Assembly: GCA_022560875.1 (NCBI GenBank)
Contig: JADFSH010000014.1
Span: 1 to 46,607, forward strand
Direction of reading: 5' to 3'
DNA length: 46,607 bases
Source: Planctomycetota bacterium
Lineage (GTDB): Bacteria > Planctomycetota > Phycisphaerae > Phycisphaerales > SM1A02
A program made the position numbers and the translations under genes. Below, piece after piece: positions 7,872 to 17,583 of the stretch. Under the pieces are notes generated by a model. That model was not told the DNA's origin, did not search any database, and saw only the letters and a list, made by a program, of their open reading frames with translations. Position 1 is the first letter of the stretch, and each line of letters begins with the position of its first letter.

Positions 7872-9323
7872 TCAGGAGGATGGGCGAGTCTCAAGCGCCG
7901 GGCGTCTTAGCTCTTCCAGAGTGAGCCGCAGCACCGCCGCCTTGTCCAGGCTCTCGCGATACTCGCTGAGAGGGTCGGAATCCGCCACGATGCCACCTCC
8001 CGCGCCATAATCCAGCGTGCCCCGGAAGCAATTCGTCGTCGAATCATGGCGACCGCTCAATAGCAACGTGCGGATGGCGATATTCAAACTGACGTGTCCA
8101 CTGTCGCTGAACCAGCCGATCGCACCGCAATAGGGCCCGCGCCGGACGGGCTCGAGTTCATCGATGATCTGCATGGCCCGGATCTTGGGGGCGCCGGTCA
8201 CCGATCCTCCGGGGAAGGTCGCGCGGAGCAGTTCGCCGCTGGTCACGTTGTGGCGCAGTGTGCCGGTCACTTCCCCCACGCCATGATGCACGGTGGGATG
8301 CGATTCGATGGCCCTTGCCTTAGGCACCAACACCGTGCCGTACTCGCAGACCCGGCCAAGATCGTTGCGCATCAGGTCGATGATCATGTTGAGTTCCGCT
8401 TTGTCCTTGGCGGAGTTTCTCAACACTTCGGGATCGATGGATTGGGGACGGGTACCCTTGATGGGCCGGGAGATGACGCTTCGGTCTTCGGGATTGACTT
8501 GGAGGAAAAGCTCAGGGCTGACGGAAATGATGCGCCGGGCGTCGTTGTCACTCGCATCGTCAAACTCAAGATACGCCCCGTACCAGGCCTGACTACAGGC
8601 CAGGGCCGCCTGCCACAGGGCGCGCGGTGATCCCGTAAACGGGGTGGAGAAGCGCTGCGTGATGTTGGCCTGGAAAACGTCGCCCGCCTCGATGTATTCG
8701 ATCGTCCGACCGATGGCATCCAGATACGTATCCGGATCGAATGAACTGCGGAGGGTCCCGATCTCCGGGTTCGGATGATCACCGGACCATACCGGGGATT
8801 CATTCGCCTTCAATTGCTCACTGAGTTGCCCCGAACCGATTTCATACCACACTCCTCTGGTGTTGTCATACACCAGCGCATCGGGGCAGTACGCCATTTC
8901 GATCAGCGGCCAGGGGCGATCCATCCGGGCCCCCCGGTTCCCCCGCGTCGTTTGGGCGCACGGCTCGATGATTCGACCCAGATCGTAGGAAATGTATCCA
9001 ATCCAGCCGCCGGTGAAAGGCAGTTTGACAGAGAGTGATGGGTCGCGGGTATGGGCGGTCGCCTTGAGAATCCTATCCAGCAGATCAAGCGGGTCATTCG
9101 ATGTGGACTCGGGCAGATCGACGATCCGGGCTCCCCTGAAGATACTCCGTTCATGGAAGCGCCAGGAAGCGATCGGCCGGGCCAGTATCGACCAGCGCGC
9201 CCAACGTGGATGCGGCCTTCCGGAATGAATCATCATGAGTGGCCAGTCGTCAGGCCAAGTGGTGGCGAGTCGCATGGGATCAGCCGCGAGACTAACGGTG
9301 CGGATTTCTCGCAAGTTCAGCAT
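7872..9323 (-). CDS. pabB: Aminodeoxychorismate synthase component I
   Basis: This enzyme aminates chorismate to 4-amino-4-deoxychorismate in the folate pathway. The 483-residue chain has the chorismate-utilising domain in its second half with the expected blocks: ISVSPELFL, the PIKGTRPQ motif that marks PabB-type enzymes with an active-site Lys, IDLMRNDLGRVC, and FPGGSVTGAPKIRAM, then DYGAGGGIVADSDP near the C-terminus. The PIKGTRP form favours PabB over TrpE. The N-terminal half is the less conserved TrpE_N-like barrel. The start at 9323 lacks a clear Shine-Dalgarno. No pabA or pabC is adjacent. It is divergent from ppdK across about 126 nt. Confidence 0.88.
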   Translation of the reverse strand: MLNLREIRTVSLAADPMRLATTWPDDWPLMMIHSGRPHPRWARWSILARPIASWRFHERSIFRGARIVDLPESTSNDPLDLLDRILKATAHTRDPSLSVKLPFTGGWIGYISYDLGRIIEPCAQTTRGNRGARMDRPWPLIEMAYCPDALVYDNTRGVWYEIGSGQLSEQLKANESPVWSGDHPNPEIGTLRSSFDPDTYLDAIGRTIEYIEAGDVFQANITQRFSTPFTGSPRALWQAALACSQAWYGAYLEFDDASDNDARRIISVSPELFLQVNPEDRSVISRPIKGTRPQSIDPEVLRNSAKDKAELNMIIDLMRNDLGRVCEYGTVLVPKARAIESHPTVHHGVGEVTGTLRHNVTSGELLRATFPGGSVTGAPKIRAMQIIDELEPVRRGPYCGAIGWFSDSGHVSLNIAIRTLLLSGRHDSTTNCFRGTLDYGAGGGIVADSDPLSEYRESLDKAAVLRLTLEELRRPALETRPSS

Positions 9324-9431
9324 CGCCGGAGATAATAGCGGTTCCGGAGAATTCCTCCCGATTCCCCCTCGAACCGAACGATTCTCCTTCTCTCACGGAA
9401 GTCGGATGCTACACTTGCCGACTCAATTCTC

Positions 9432-9438
9432 AAAGGAG
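9432..9438 (+). promoter_or_regulatory. Ribosome binding site deciding ppdK start
   Basis: AAAGGAG here overlaps an in-frame GTG at 9438, which therefore cannot use it. The ATG at 9450 lies 11 nt downstream and is the better start. Confidence 0.6.
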
Positions 9439-9449
9439 TGAGAATCCCC

Positions 9450-12158
9450 ATGACATCGACGGCACCATCCGTGATCGCGCGTATCGGCATGAATAGATCT
9501 GATCTGTCCCACAAAAATAATGACAACGCCGGGAAGAAGATTTTTTACTTCGGTCGCACCAAGACCGAAGGCTCGGCTTCACAGCGCGAACTGCTGGGGG
9601 GCAAGGGGGCGAACCTGGCCGACATGAGTTCGATCGGCCTGCCCGTCCCCCCCGGATTCACCATCACCACCGAGATGTGTGCCGCCTACGACGAACTGGG
9701 CGGGAAGATGCCCAAGGGGCTCATGGATGAGGTGGGTCGCAATGTCGCCACCCTCGAAGAGGAGACCGGCAAGGTTTTCGGTTCCAAGTCGAACCCGCTG
9801 CTGGTTTCGGTTCGCTCCGGGGCGGCGGCATCCATGCCGGGCATGATGGACACCATTCTCAATCTCGGGCTGACCGACGATGCGGTGGCGGGCCTCGCGG
9901 CGGCGACCGACAACGAGCGATTCGCCTACGACGCTTACCGGCGACTCATCAACATGTTCGGCGATGTGGTCATGGGCATGCACCATGAGCACTTTGAAAA
10001 TGCGTTTGACAAGATCAAGAAAAAATACAAGGCCAAAGAAGACAACGATGTGCCGACGGCAGGCCTGATCGAGCTGTGCGATGCCTATAAAAAGGTGTAT
10101 CGCAAGCACGTCAAGAAGGACTTCCCCCAGGATCCTTTCTTGCAGCTCGAACTGGCGATCAAGGCCGTGTTCGGGTCGTGGAACGCCCCCCGGGCCATAA
10201 AATATCGCCAGATCAATGCCATCACCGGCCTGCGGGGAACCGGGGTCAACGTCCAGTCGATGGTCTTCGGCAACATGGGTGATGACAGCGGCACGGGCGT
10301 GGCCTTCACCCGCAACCCCTCCACCGGCGAGAACAAGTTCTTCGGCGAATTTCTCATCAACGCCCAGGGCGAGGATGTCGTGGCGGGTATTCGCACCCCC
10401 AAACCCATCAAGGACATGCCCAAATGGAACCGGGCCATATACAAGCAGCTACTCGAAACCAAGGACATCCTTGAGAAGCATTATCGGGAGATGCAGGACA
10501 TCGAGTTCACCATCGAGCAGGGCACGCTCTACATGCTCCAGACCCGGACCGGCAAACGCACCGGGGCCGCGGCGGTGAAGATCGCGGTGGATATGGTGAA
10601 GGAAAAACGTATCGACCGCGATGAGGCGCTGTGTCGCGTCCCCGCCGAAGACCTCACGCAGCTTCTCCTGCCGAGTTTCTCGGCCCATGACAAGAAGGAC
10701 GCGCAGGTCATCGTCACCGGATTGCCCGCATCACCGGGGGCGGCGACCGGGGCGCTGGCATTCAGCGCCGAAGATGCGGTCAAACGCGCTCAGGCGGGCG
10801 AGGATGTCATCCTGGTTCGCAAGGAAACATCACCGGAGGACGTGGATGGCATGCACCATGCCGTGGGCATTCTCACCTCCACCGGAGGCATGACCTCGCA
10901 CGCGGCGGTGGTGGCCCGGGGCTGGGGCAAGTGCTGTGTGGCCGGGGCCGGTGCGCTGCACATCGATGCGAACAAGAAAACCGTCATCGTCGGTGGCAGG
11001 CGTTACACCGCCAAAAGCATACTTTCCATCGACGGCTCGACCGGCGAGGTCATGCTCGGGTCGGTGAAACGCTCGACCCCTAAACTCTCTATCGAATTCG
11101 GCACGATAATGAAATGGGCAGATCAGGTTCGCACCCTCAAGGTGCGCACCAACGCCGACACCCCCGCCGATGCGAAACGCGCCCGCGAATTCGGGGCCCA
11201 GGGCATCGGCCTGACCCGTACCGAGCACATGTTCTTCGAGGGCGATCGGATCCGGCCCATGCGGGAGATGATCCTCGCCGACAATAAAAAGGATCGCGAG
11301 AAGGCCCTGAAGAAACTCCTGCCGTTTCAGCGCCGCGACTTTGCGGGCATCTTCACGGCCATGAAAGGCCTGCCGGTGACGATTCGCCTGCTCGACCCGC
11401 CTCTGCATGAGTTCCTGCCCCACGAGGCGAAGGCCCAGCGGGAACTCGCCCGGGAAATGGGGGTGACGCCCTCGGTGATTCAACGACGGGTATCGGCCCT
11501 GCATGAATTCAATCCCATGCTGGGGCATCGGGGTTGCCGCCTCGCCGTGACCTATCCGGAAATTCTCCAGATGCAGGTGCGGGCGATCGTCGAGGCGATG
11601 ATCCAGTGCAAGAAAAAGAAGATCGACGCCCGACCGGAAATCATGATCCCGCTGGTGGGCATGAAGGCGGAGCTGGCCCAGCTCCGCGCGCTCACCGAAG
11701 AGACGATTGCGAAGGTGAAGAAGGCGAAGAAGTACACCGGCAAGCTGAACATCCCCATCGGCACCATGATCGAAATCCCCCGGGCCGCGATCACCGCCGA
11801 CGAGATTGCCGAAGTCGCCGATTTCTTCAGCTTTGGCACCAACGACCTGACGCAACTTGCCTTCGGATTCAGTCGCGACGATATCAACACGTTCCTCCCG
11901 GATTACCTGGCCAAGGAAGTGCTGCCCTGCGATCCCTTCCAGACCCTGGACCGGGACGGCGTCGGGCAACTGGTCGAGATCGCCTGCAAACGCGGTCGCC
12001 TGACCCGCCCCGACCTCAAGCTCGGCATCTGCGGCGAGCATGGCGGCGACCCGTCGTCGATTCACTTCTTCCATGAAATCGGTCTGGACTACGTAAGTTG
12101 CTCGCCCTTCCGGGTTCCGGTCGCACGACTGGTGGCGGCGCAGGCGGTATTGGCCTGA
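9450..12158 (+). CDS. ppdK: Pyruvate, phosphate dikinase
   Basis: PPDK interconverts pyruvate, ATP and phosphate with phosphoenolpyruvate, AMP and pyrophosphate, serving PEP synthesis or PPi-dependent glycolysis. The protein of about 902 residues is full length for the family. It contains the N-terminal ATP-grasp domain (GGKGANLADMSSIGLPVPPG; SVRSGAAASMPGMMDTILNLG), the swivelling phosphohistidine domain with catalytic His in GGMTSHAAVVARGWGKCC, and the C-terminal PEP/pyruvate TIM barrel (GIGLTRTEHMFF; FFSFGTNDLTQ; GICGEHGGDP). About 25 residues precede the usual KKIFYFG start and may be an extension; an in-frame ATG at 9489 is another possible start. Its stop codon lies only 3 nt from that of the convergent kinase gene. 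Confidence 0.95.
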   Translation: MTSTAPSVIARIGMNRSDLSHKNNDNAGKKIFYFGRTKTEGSASQRELLGGKGANLADMSSIGLPVPPGFTITTEMCAAYDELGGKMPKGLMDEVGRNVATLEEETGKVFGSKSNPLLVSVRSGAAASMPGMMDTILNLGLTDDAVAGLAAATDNERFAYDAYRRLINMFGDVVMGMHHEHFENAFDKIKKKYKAKEDNDVPTAGLIELCDAYKKVYRKHVKKDFPQDPFLQLELAIKAVFGSWNAPRAIKYRQINAITGLRGTGVNVQSMVFGNMGDDSGTGVAFTRNPSTGENKFFGEFLINAQGEDVVAGIRTPKPIKDMPKWNRAIYKQLLETKDILEKHYREMQDIEFTIEQGTLYMLQTRTGKRTGAAAVKIAVDMVKEKRIDRDEALCRVPAEDLTQLLLPSFSAHDKKDAQVIVTGLPASPGAATGALAFSAEDAVKRAQAGEDVILVRKETSPEDVDGMHHAVGILTSTGGMTSHAAVVARGWGKCCVAGAGALHIDANKKTVIVGGRRYTAKSILSIDGSTGEVMLGSVKRSTPKLSIEFGTIMKWADQVRTLKVRTNADTPADAKRAREFGAQGIGLTRTEHMFFEGDRIRPMREMILADNKKDREKALKKLLPFQRRDFAGIFTAMKGLPVTIRLLDPPLHEFLPHEAKAQRELAREMGVTPSVIQRRVSALHEFNPMLGHRGCRLAVTYPEILQMQVRAIVEAMIQCKKKKIDARPEIMIPLVGMKAELAQLRALTEETIAKVKKAKKYTGKLNIPIGTMIEIPRAAITADEIAEVADFFSFGTNDLTQLAFGFSRDDINTFLPDYLAKEVLPCDPFQTLDRDGVGQLVEIACKRGRLTRPDLKLGICGEHGGDPSSIHFFHEIGLDYVSCSPFRVPVARLVAAQAVLA

Positions 12159-12161
12159 GTC

Positions 12162-14678
12162 TTATCGCATGTTTGAAGGATTGATTTTTTCCAGCAACGC
12201 TCGGTGTCGTTGCGCCTGCTCGGGCTTGTCCCACAGTTCATAAAGACTGACGAGACGTTCGATGGCCTGACGTTTGCGGATCGAGGGCACATCGCTTCGG
12301 TCGCGGATACCCTCGAAACCCGCCAGGAGCAGTTCTTCGGCCTCCCCATAGCGTTGCTGGCCGGTCAGGGCTTCGCCCAGCACGCTCCGGGTATTGGCGA
12401 TGAGCCAGTGGTCAGGGGAGAGTGTCGCGACCCGCAGCTCAAGGCATTCCCGGACAAGTTTTTCCGCCTCGACAAATTTCTCCCGGTGATTCAGGGTCAT
12501 CCCCAGTTCCACGAGTATTGATGCGATATAGAGAGCATTTTCCGGCTGACGCTGACGAATGATGCTCAGAAGGCCGTGTTGCATCTGCTCGGCATCCTCA
12601 TAACGCTCCAGACCTACCAGGACATCCGCCAGGTTCATGACCGTAATCAGCACTTGGGGGTGATACCGATCGAGTCTTTTCTGTTGCCCTTCCAGTACGG
12701 CATCGAGCAGTTGCTCGGCATCTTCATATCGCCCGAGCCGCTCGTAGATCATGGCGAGACTGCTCATGGAGTTGAGGGTGGTCAGATGGCCCTCGGGCAA
12801 GGCCTGGTTCCGCGCTTCGACGACCTTTAGCAGTAACTCCCTGCCTTTCTCATAGCGTTCCATCTTGACATAAAGATCCGCCAGGTTTTCCATCGTATCG
12901 AGCGCATCCGTCGGATCGTTACCGGGATTCTTTAGCTGGAGATCCAGCGTTTTCAGATAGAGCTCCTCGGCCTTCTGATAATCGTTACGAGTCTTGTACA
13001 GCGTGGCGAGGTTGGCGTTAGTGATGAGCGTAAAGGAATGGACAGCCCCCAGAACCTGTTCGCTCCGGCGGGCCGTCTCAAGGAATCGGGCTTCGGCTTC
13101 TTCGTAACGTTTAGTTTGCCAGTGCAGGTTGGCGAGATTGTTCGCGCTCCGCAACGTCAGCTCGTCATCCGGTCCAAGTCGCTCGGTATGAATGTCCAGC
13201 GCCTCTATGAGATGGGGCTCCGCGGCTTGATACTCGCCCAGCGATAGGTATAAGGTGCCCATCACCTGCCGGATCCGTGCTTCCGTCAGCGGCTGATCGG
13301 GAAAGCGACCTTCGATATTGCCACTGGCGACATCGAGCATCTTCCGCACGGTCATATTCTTGCCGTAGAGCCGGGGATTGGCCCCCTCCAGCATGCCGAC
13401 AATGAAATCGGAGATGGCGACGGTTTCCTTCTGCAACTCCCGGGCGGCATTAAGGGCCAGGAATTCCGCCTTGAAAAGTTCAGCCTCGTTATTAAGTGAG
13501 TCAATCAACGCTTCCCGTTTCTCGATCACCTCCAGGGACAGTTCAGTCGCTTTCCGGGCGTTGATCATGGCGATGGTGGTGGCGATCATGCCGAGCGTGA
13601 GGGCGAAGATGACGCAGACAACGCCGATCACCACCGTCTTGTGTTTTCTCGCGAAGAGCTTCATCTGATACGACACGCTGGGGGGGCGGGCGCTGATGGG
13701 ATCGTGATTGAGAAAAGCATTGATATCGTTGGCCAGGTCCCGCGCGGACTGATAGCGCCGCTCGCGATCCTTCTCCATCGCGGTGCGGACGATGGTCTCG
13801 ACATCCCCGCGCAGGGAAGCGTGAATCGAACTGAGCCGGGCCGGTTCCTGATTCAGCACCAGTCGGGTAGCCTCGGGCATGGATACGCTGGAAACGTCGT
13901 AGGGCAGCGAATCGGTCAGCAGTTCATACAGAATCACGCCCAGGCTGTAGATGTCGCTGCGGATGTCGAGATCATGCGGATCGGCCTCAACCTGCTCCGG
14001 GCTCATGTACTGAACGGTGCCGATGAGCTGGCCCACGTCGGTCTGAAGGGTGGTAATCGCCAGGTCGGAATCAGTGGCCCGGGCCACCCCGAAATCGATG
14101 ATCTTCACGTGCCCGGAAGAATCCGTCAGAATATTGGCGGGTTTGAGGTCGCGATGGATGATGCCTTTCTGATGCCCGTGATGCACCGCATCGCAGACCG
14201 TTGCGAACAAGCTGAGACGCTGACGCACATCGAGATTCTTTTTCCGGGCGTACTCCGTCAGGGGGAGGGCGTTGGGGATGTACTCCATGACGAAGTAGGG
14301 GACCGGCTCGCCGTCGTCGTGGTGAGTGCCCGCTTCGTAGATCTGAGCGATTCCCGGATGACGCAGGCGGGCGAGGATCTGCGATTCATACTCGAAACGT
14401 CGCAACGCGGAGCGTGAGGCGAGCCCCCGCTTCATGATCTTCACGGCAACCGTGCGACGAGGATGTTCCTGTACGGCCTCGAAGACGCTGCCCATGCCTC
14501 CGGCAGCGATGATTCTCTTGAGGTGATATTGGCCGATACGCTTCGGAAACGAGCGGGGGATGCTCGATTGGTCAATCGTGGTATCCGAAGGCTGGTTGGC
14601 GCTTGGTTCTTGCTTTCCGGATTCACCATCTGAATGTGTCATGTCGTCCGACATACCTTCCCTTTCCGGGGCAAGCAT
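12162..14678 (-). CDS. Membrane Ser/Thr protein kinase with TPR sensor region
   Basis: The 838-residue protein is a Hanks-type kinase followed by TPRs. Kinase residues visible are the Gly loop AAGGMGSVFEAV (about 58-69), Lys80 in VAVKIMK, HRDLKPANIL with catalytic Asp177, and DFG with Asp196, so it looks active. A single transmembrane helix spans about 348-371. The rest, about 400-830, is a chain of TPR-like units with the kinesin-light-chain style (LGDYQKAE.., AEELYLKTLDLQ, NLADLYVKMERYEKGRELL). This architecture is abundant in Planctomycetota and puts the TPRs on the far side of the membrane. In-frame ATGs at codons 9 and 13 are alternative starts. Ligand and targets are unknown. Confidence 0.9.
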   Translation of the reverse strand: MLAPEREGMSDDMTHSDGESGKQEPSANQPSDTTIDQSSIPRSFPKRIGQYHLKRIIAAGGMGSVFEAVQEHPRRTVAVKIMKRGLASRSALRRFEYESQILARLRHPGIAQIYEAGTHHDDGEPVPYFVMEYIPNALPLTEYARKKNLDVRQRLSLFATVCDAVHHGHQKGIIHRDLKPANILTDSSGHVKIIDFGVARATDSDLAITTLQTDVGQLIGTVQYMSPEQVEADPHDLDIRSDIYSLGVILYELLTDSLPYDVSSVSMPEATRLVLNQEPARLSSIHASLRGDVETIVRTAMEKDRERRYQSARDLANDINAFLNHDPISARPPSVSYQMKLFARKHKTVVIGVVCVIFALTLGMIATTIAMINARKATELSLEVIEKREALIDSLNNEAELFKAEFLALNAARELQKETVAISDFIVGMLEGANPRLYGKNMTVRKMLDVASGNIEGRFPDQPLTEARIRQVMGTLYLSLGEYQAAEPHLIEALDIHTERLGPDDELTLRSANNLANLHWQTKRYEEAEARFLETARRSEQVLGAVHSFTLITNANLATLYKTRNDYQKAEELYLKTLDLQLKNPGNDPTDALDTMENLADLYVKMERYEKGRELLLKVVEARNQALPEGHLTTLNSMSSLAMIYERLGRYEDAEQLLDAVLEGQQKRLDRYHPQVLITVMNLADVLVGLERYEDAEQMQHGLLSIIRQRQPENALYIASILVELGMTLNHREKFVEAEKLVRECLELRVATLSPDHWLIANTRSVLGEALTGQQRYGEAEELLLAGFEGIRDRSDVPSIRKRQAIERLVSLYELWDKPEQAQRHRALLEKINPSNMR

Positions 14679-14883
14679 CCAGCGGAACAGTCTATCAGCC
14701 GGAAGGAAAAGGAGTTACTTTGAAGCGGGAAAACCGTTACGACCCAGAACAGCGCGATCTCCTGCCTCCCGCCAGTTACATGACTTGATGAAAAAGGAAT
14801 GAACGTAGGTGGTTCGTGTCCTTTTCACGAACCTGCGCCGCCAGGTGTCGGTGCATCGCAAAGCTCATACAGGAGATACCTTC

Positions 14884-15696
14884 ATGAATCATGCACAAAC
14901 AATCAGAGGGGCTGTAACCGGCGTGAGGTCGGGACTTGCGCTGGGATCCCTGCTCCTTGTGGTTATTTCCGTGTCCGGTTGCGTGTCCTATCGCGTGCCG
15001 GGCGGTCCGGCGAATTTCAGGGCGATGGGGATTACCGAAGAAATACTCGAGGAACAAACGGATGTCAGTATCAGTCGCAGGCTTGAACGCAAGCCGCTGG
15101 CGTCGTTTCCGGTGACGGTGGCCGTGGTGCGGGTCCAGGATCGGAACTATTCGTCTTATACCTCCGGCAGTTATGGTAGAGGTAATTATCGCATTGTTAC
15201 AACCCGGGATGTGGAATCAGACGAGGCTTTCGATCGGATCGCGGCCCTGCCCATGATTCGCACGCTGGCTCCGCTCAGTCGTCTGGTGGTGGCTGAAGAG
15301 CTCAATACCGAGCTTGAATTGCGGGAAGCCGCCGCGACTGTGCAGGCGGGCATGCTGCTGATATACACTTTCGATACCACCTTCGGCGTCGAGGAAGCAA
15401 TCGTCCCCCTGAGCATCATCACTCTCGGATTATTCCCGGATGACGAAGCGCGGGTCACCACCACCGTCTCTGCGGTGCTTATCGATACCCGCAACGGTTA
15501 CGTCTACGGTCTGACTGAGGCGACCAGCCATCAGACCCAGCTCGCCAATAACTGGACAAGCCAGGCGGCGATTGATCAATCTCGACGACGGGCTGAGCAG
15601 GAAGCCTTTGATAAACTCATTGAGGGGATCGAGACCCTCTGGATGGGCGTGATCCAGACCTACGGCCCCTCGCTCTCGGTCGAGGCGGAAGGCTAG
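14884..15696 (+). CDS. Lipoprotein of unknown function
   Basis: ATG at 14884 is chosen because AGGAGA (14871-14876) lies 7 nt upstream and because a lipoprotein signal starts here: positively charged N-terminus, hydrophobic run and a lipobox ISVSGC with Cys near residue 34. The mature part, to about residue 270, contains alternating beta/alpha segments (FPVTVAVVRVQDRNYSSY, RLVVAEELNTELELREAAATV, GMLLIYTFDTTF, TVSAVLIDTRNGYVYGLTEA) that resemble envelope proteins collecting a periplasmic sandwich domain. I cannot name a family. It is likely anchored to a membrane and faces the periplasm. Confidence 0.7.
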   Translation: MNHAQTIRGAVTGVRSGLALGSLLLVVISVSGCVSYRVPGGPANFRAMGITEEILEEQTDVSISRRLERKPLASFPVTVAVVRVQDRNYSSYTSGSYGRGNYRIVTTRDVESDEAFDRIAALPMIRTLAPLSRLVVAEELNTELELREAAATVQAGMLLIYTFDTTFGVEEAIVPLSIITLGLFPDDEARVTTTVSAVLIDTRNGYVYGLTEATSHQTQLANNWTSQAAIDQSRRRAEQEAFDKLIEGIETLWMGVIQTYGPSLSVEAEG

Positions 15697-15786
15697 AATA
15701 ACGCCGGAAAACAAGGGCGGAATGGACGGAATAACACTCGGGAAGCCGTGTCCTTGGGGTATGGATACCACAGGAGTGATCATGCC

Positions 15787-16065
15787 ATGAAGAAGTTGAG
15801 ATTGATGAGCTTGCTGTTTTTTGCCGCCATCATGCTGACGGGTTGCCATCGTGGACTGTATTCCGTGGGTTACGGCTATCGCTCCTCGTACCGGTCCCAC
15901 GTTGATTATTATGACTATGGCCACCACGACAATTACACATATGCGATCGGTTATGGTGGCGATCACCATGATCGCGGCCATGATCGGCACCGAAGCGGCA
16001 GCCGGCGACGGGGCGATCATGATCGAGGCCATGATGGCGGGCGCAGAGGCGGCGGTCATCGCTGA
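15787..16065 (+). CDS. Small His/Arg/Gly-rich lipoprotein
   Basis: ATG at 15787 follows AGGAG (15772-15776) at 10 nt. The 92-residue product has a short lipoprotein signal with lipobox IMLTGC (Cys near residue 19). After that it is almost wholly low complexity: Tyr/Gly/His (YYDYGHHDNYTYAIGYGGDH) and then His-Asp-Arg-Gly repeats ending RRGGGHR. Such His/Asp clusters can bind Zn, Ni or Cu, and the Arg-rich tail could bind anionic glycans or nucleic acid. Both are inference. The start is about 90 nt after the preceding lipoprotein gene, so co-transcription is possible. Confidence 0.6.
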   Translation: MKKLRLMSLLFFAAIMLTGCHRGLYSVGYGYRSSYRSHVDYYDYGHHDNYTYAIGYGGDHHDRGHDRHRSGSRRRGDHDRGHDGGRRGGGHR

Positions 16066-16210
16066 GCGGTAGTCCATCCGCCTCAAAAAAGACGAGGTGG
16101 GCGCCTGGAGAAATATCTTCAGGGCGACTCGGTTGCTAAGATTCAAGCCAGACAACGGTTTGCCGCGGCATGTCTGTCGCGGTTTTTCCTCTGGCCTGGA
16201 GAGTTGCCAC

Positions 16211-17554
16211 ATGGCCAACACCGTACTCAGGACCAAATCCGCCTCGACATCCCATCATCTGCCCGCGAAAGTCTTTGAAGAACTTGAGATCGTCCGCGAT
16301 CCGGGGAACCTTTTTCACCAGACGATAGAGCAGGTGCTTATTGCCGCGGACCTGGTCAAGCTCAAGCATCATCAGCAGATAATCCTCGCCCAACCCAAGA
16401 ACGAGATCATGGTGCATTTTCCCGTCCTGATGGACGACGGACATCATCAACTCTTCAAGGGATATCGCGTCCAGCACAACAACACTCTGGGGCCCTACAA
16501 GGGAGGCATCCGCTATCACCCGGATGTCCACATCGACGACATCAAGGCGCTGGCGGTGCTGATGACCATGAAGTGCTCCCTGGTGCGGGTCCCTTTCGGC
16601 GGGGGCAAGGGTGGGGTGCGCTGCGATCCCCGGAAACTCAGCACCGATGAACTCAGGCGCCTGACCCGGCGCTTCTGTTCGGCCATCAGTAACCAGATCG
16701 GCCCGGACTACGATATTCCCGCCCCCGATGTGGGAACCAACGCCCAGATCATGGCCTGGTTCGCCGACACCTATCAGCAGATGATGCCCGAGCATACCCG
16801 CCAGGGCAACAATCGGATCGTGACCGGCAAGCCGGTGGAGTTGGGCGGGTCGGTGGGTAGAGAGAAGGCCACCGGGCAGGGGCTGGTGGATGTGCTGGTG
16901 GAAATGCTGCCCGAACTGGATATCGACATCAGTGACATGACGTTCAGCCTCATCGGGTTCGGCAACGTCGGGGGCTGGACGGGTCGCCTGTTGGAGGATC
17001 TTGGGGCCAAACTCGTTGCGGTGCTCGATCACTCGGGGGCGATCCACAACGACAAGGGTATTTCCTGTCATGACTTGACCGAGCATGTGGCCCAGACCGG
17101 AGCAGTGGGTGGTTTTTCCGAAGCCGCGGCGATATCGCAATCCGATTTCTACTCCATGTCGGTGGATGTGCTGGTTCCGGCTGCGATGGAGCAGATGATC
17201 ACCGCCGAGAATGCGCTTCTCATAAACGCCAAGGTCGTGGCCGAGGGCGCCAATGCCCCGACCACCCCGGAAGGGGATAGCGTGCTGGAGGAGAGGGGGA
17301 TCGAGGTCTTGCCCGCCATTCTCTGCAACGCCGGGGGCGTGACCGTCTCCTACTTCGAGTGGATGCAGAACAAATCGTCGCTCTACTGGACCGCGGAAGA
17401 GGTGGATGAACGCCTCAACCGGCACATGATCCTCGCCGCCCGTCGCGTCAAGCTCGCCCGCGTGAAGTACGAATGCGACATGCGCACCGCCAGCTACTGC
17501 GCCGCCCTGGAACAGATCGGCCGCGCCTATGACCTGACGGGGGTGTTTCCGTAA
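16211..17554 (+). CDS. gdhA: Glu/Leu/Phe/Val dehydrogenase (glutamate dehydrogenase-like)
   Basis: The protein of about 447 residues is a hexameric-type amino acid dehydrogenase, most likely glutamate dehydrogenase converting glutamate to 2-oxoglutarate and ammonia with NAD(P). Seen are the substrate site GPYKGGIRYHP with Lys, the catalytic region MTMKCSLVRVPFGGGKGG, PAPDVGTNAQIMAWFADTY, and the dinucleotide motif GFGNVGGWTGRLL. The C-terminal half ends with NAGGVTVSYFEWMQN, typical of GDH. ATG at 16211 is preferred to the upstream frame start at 16097 because GGAGAG lies about 7 nt before it and family homology begins shortly after. Leucine dehydrogenase is less likely given the length. Confidence 0.9.
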   Translation: MANTVLRTKSASTSHHLPAKVFEELEIVRDPGNLFHQTIEQVLIAADLVKLKHHQQIILAQPKNEIMVHFPVLMDDGHHQLFKGYRVQHNNTLGPYKGGIRYHPDVHIDDIKALAVLMTMKCSLVRVPFGGGKGGVRCDPRKLSTDELRRLTRRFCSAISNQIGPDYDIPAPDVGTNAQIMAWFADTYQQMMPEHTRQGNNRIVTGKPVELGGSVGREKATGQGLVDVLVEMLPELDIDISDMTFSLIGFGNVGGWTGRLLEDLGAKLVAVLDHSGAIHNDKGISCHDLTEHVAQTGAVGGFSEAAAISQSDFYSMSVDVLVPAAMEQMITAENALLINAKVVAEGANAPTTPEGDSVLEERGIEVLPAILCNAGGVTVSYFEWMQNKSSLYWTAEEVDERLNRHMILAARRVKLARVKYECDMRTASYCAALEQIGRAYDLTGVFP

Positions 17555-17583
17555 AGGTTCGAACAATCAACAGAGGAGTTTGA

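Noticed and set aside
10830-12074. 414-codon minus-strand frame opposite ppdK
   Set aside because: Antisense shadow; the plus strand encodes conserved PPDK domains throughout.
16136-17566. 476-codon minus-strand frame opposite gdhA
   Set aside because: Antisense shadow with biased His/Gly/Val composition; the plus strand has all GDH motifs.
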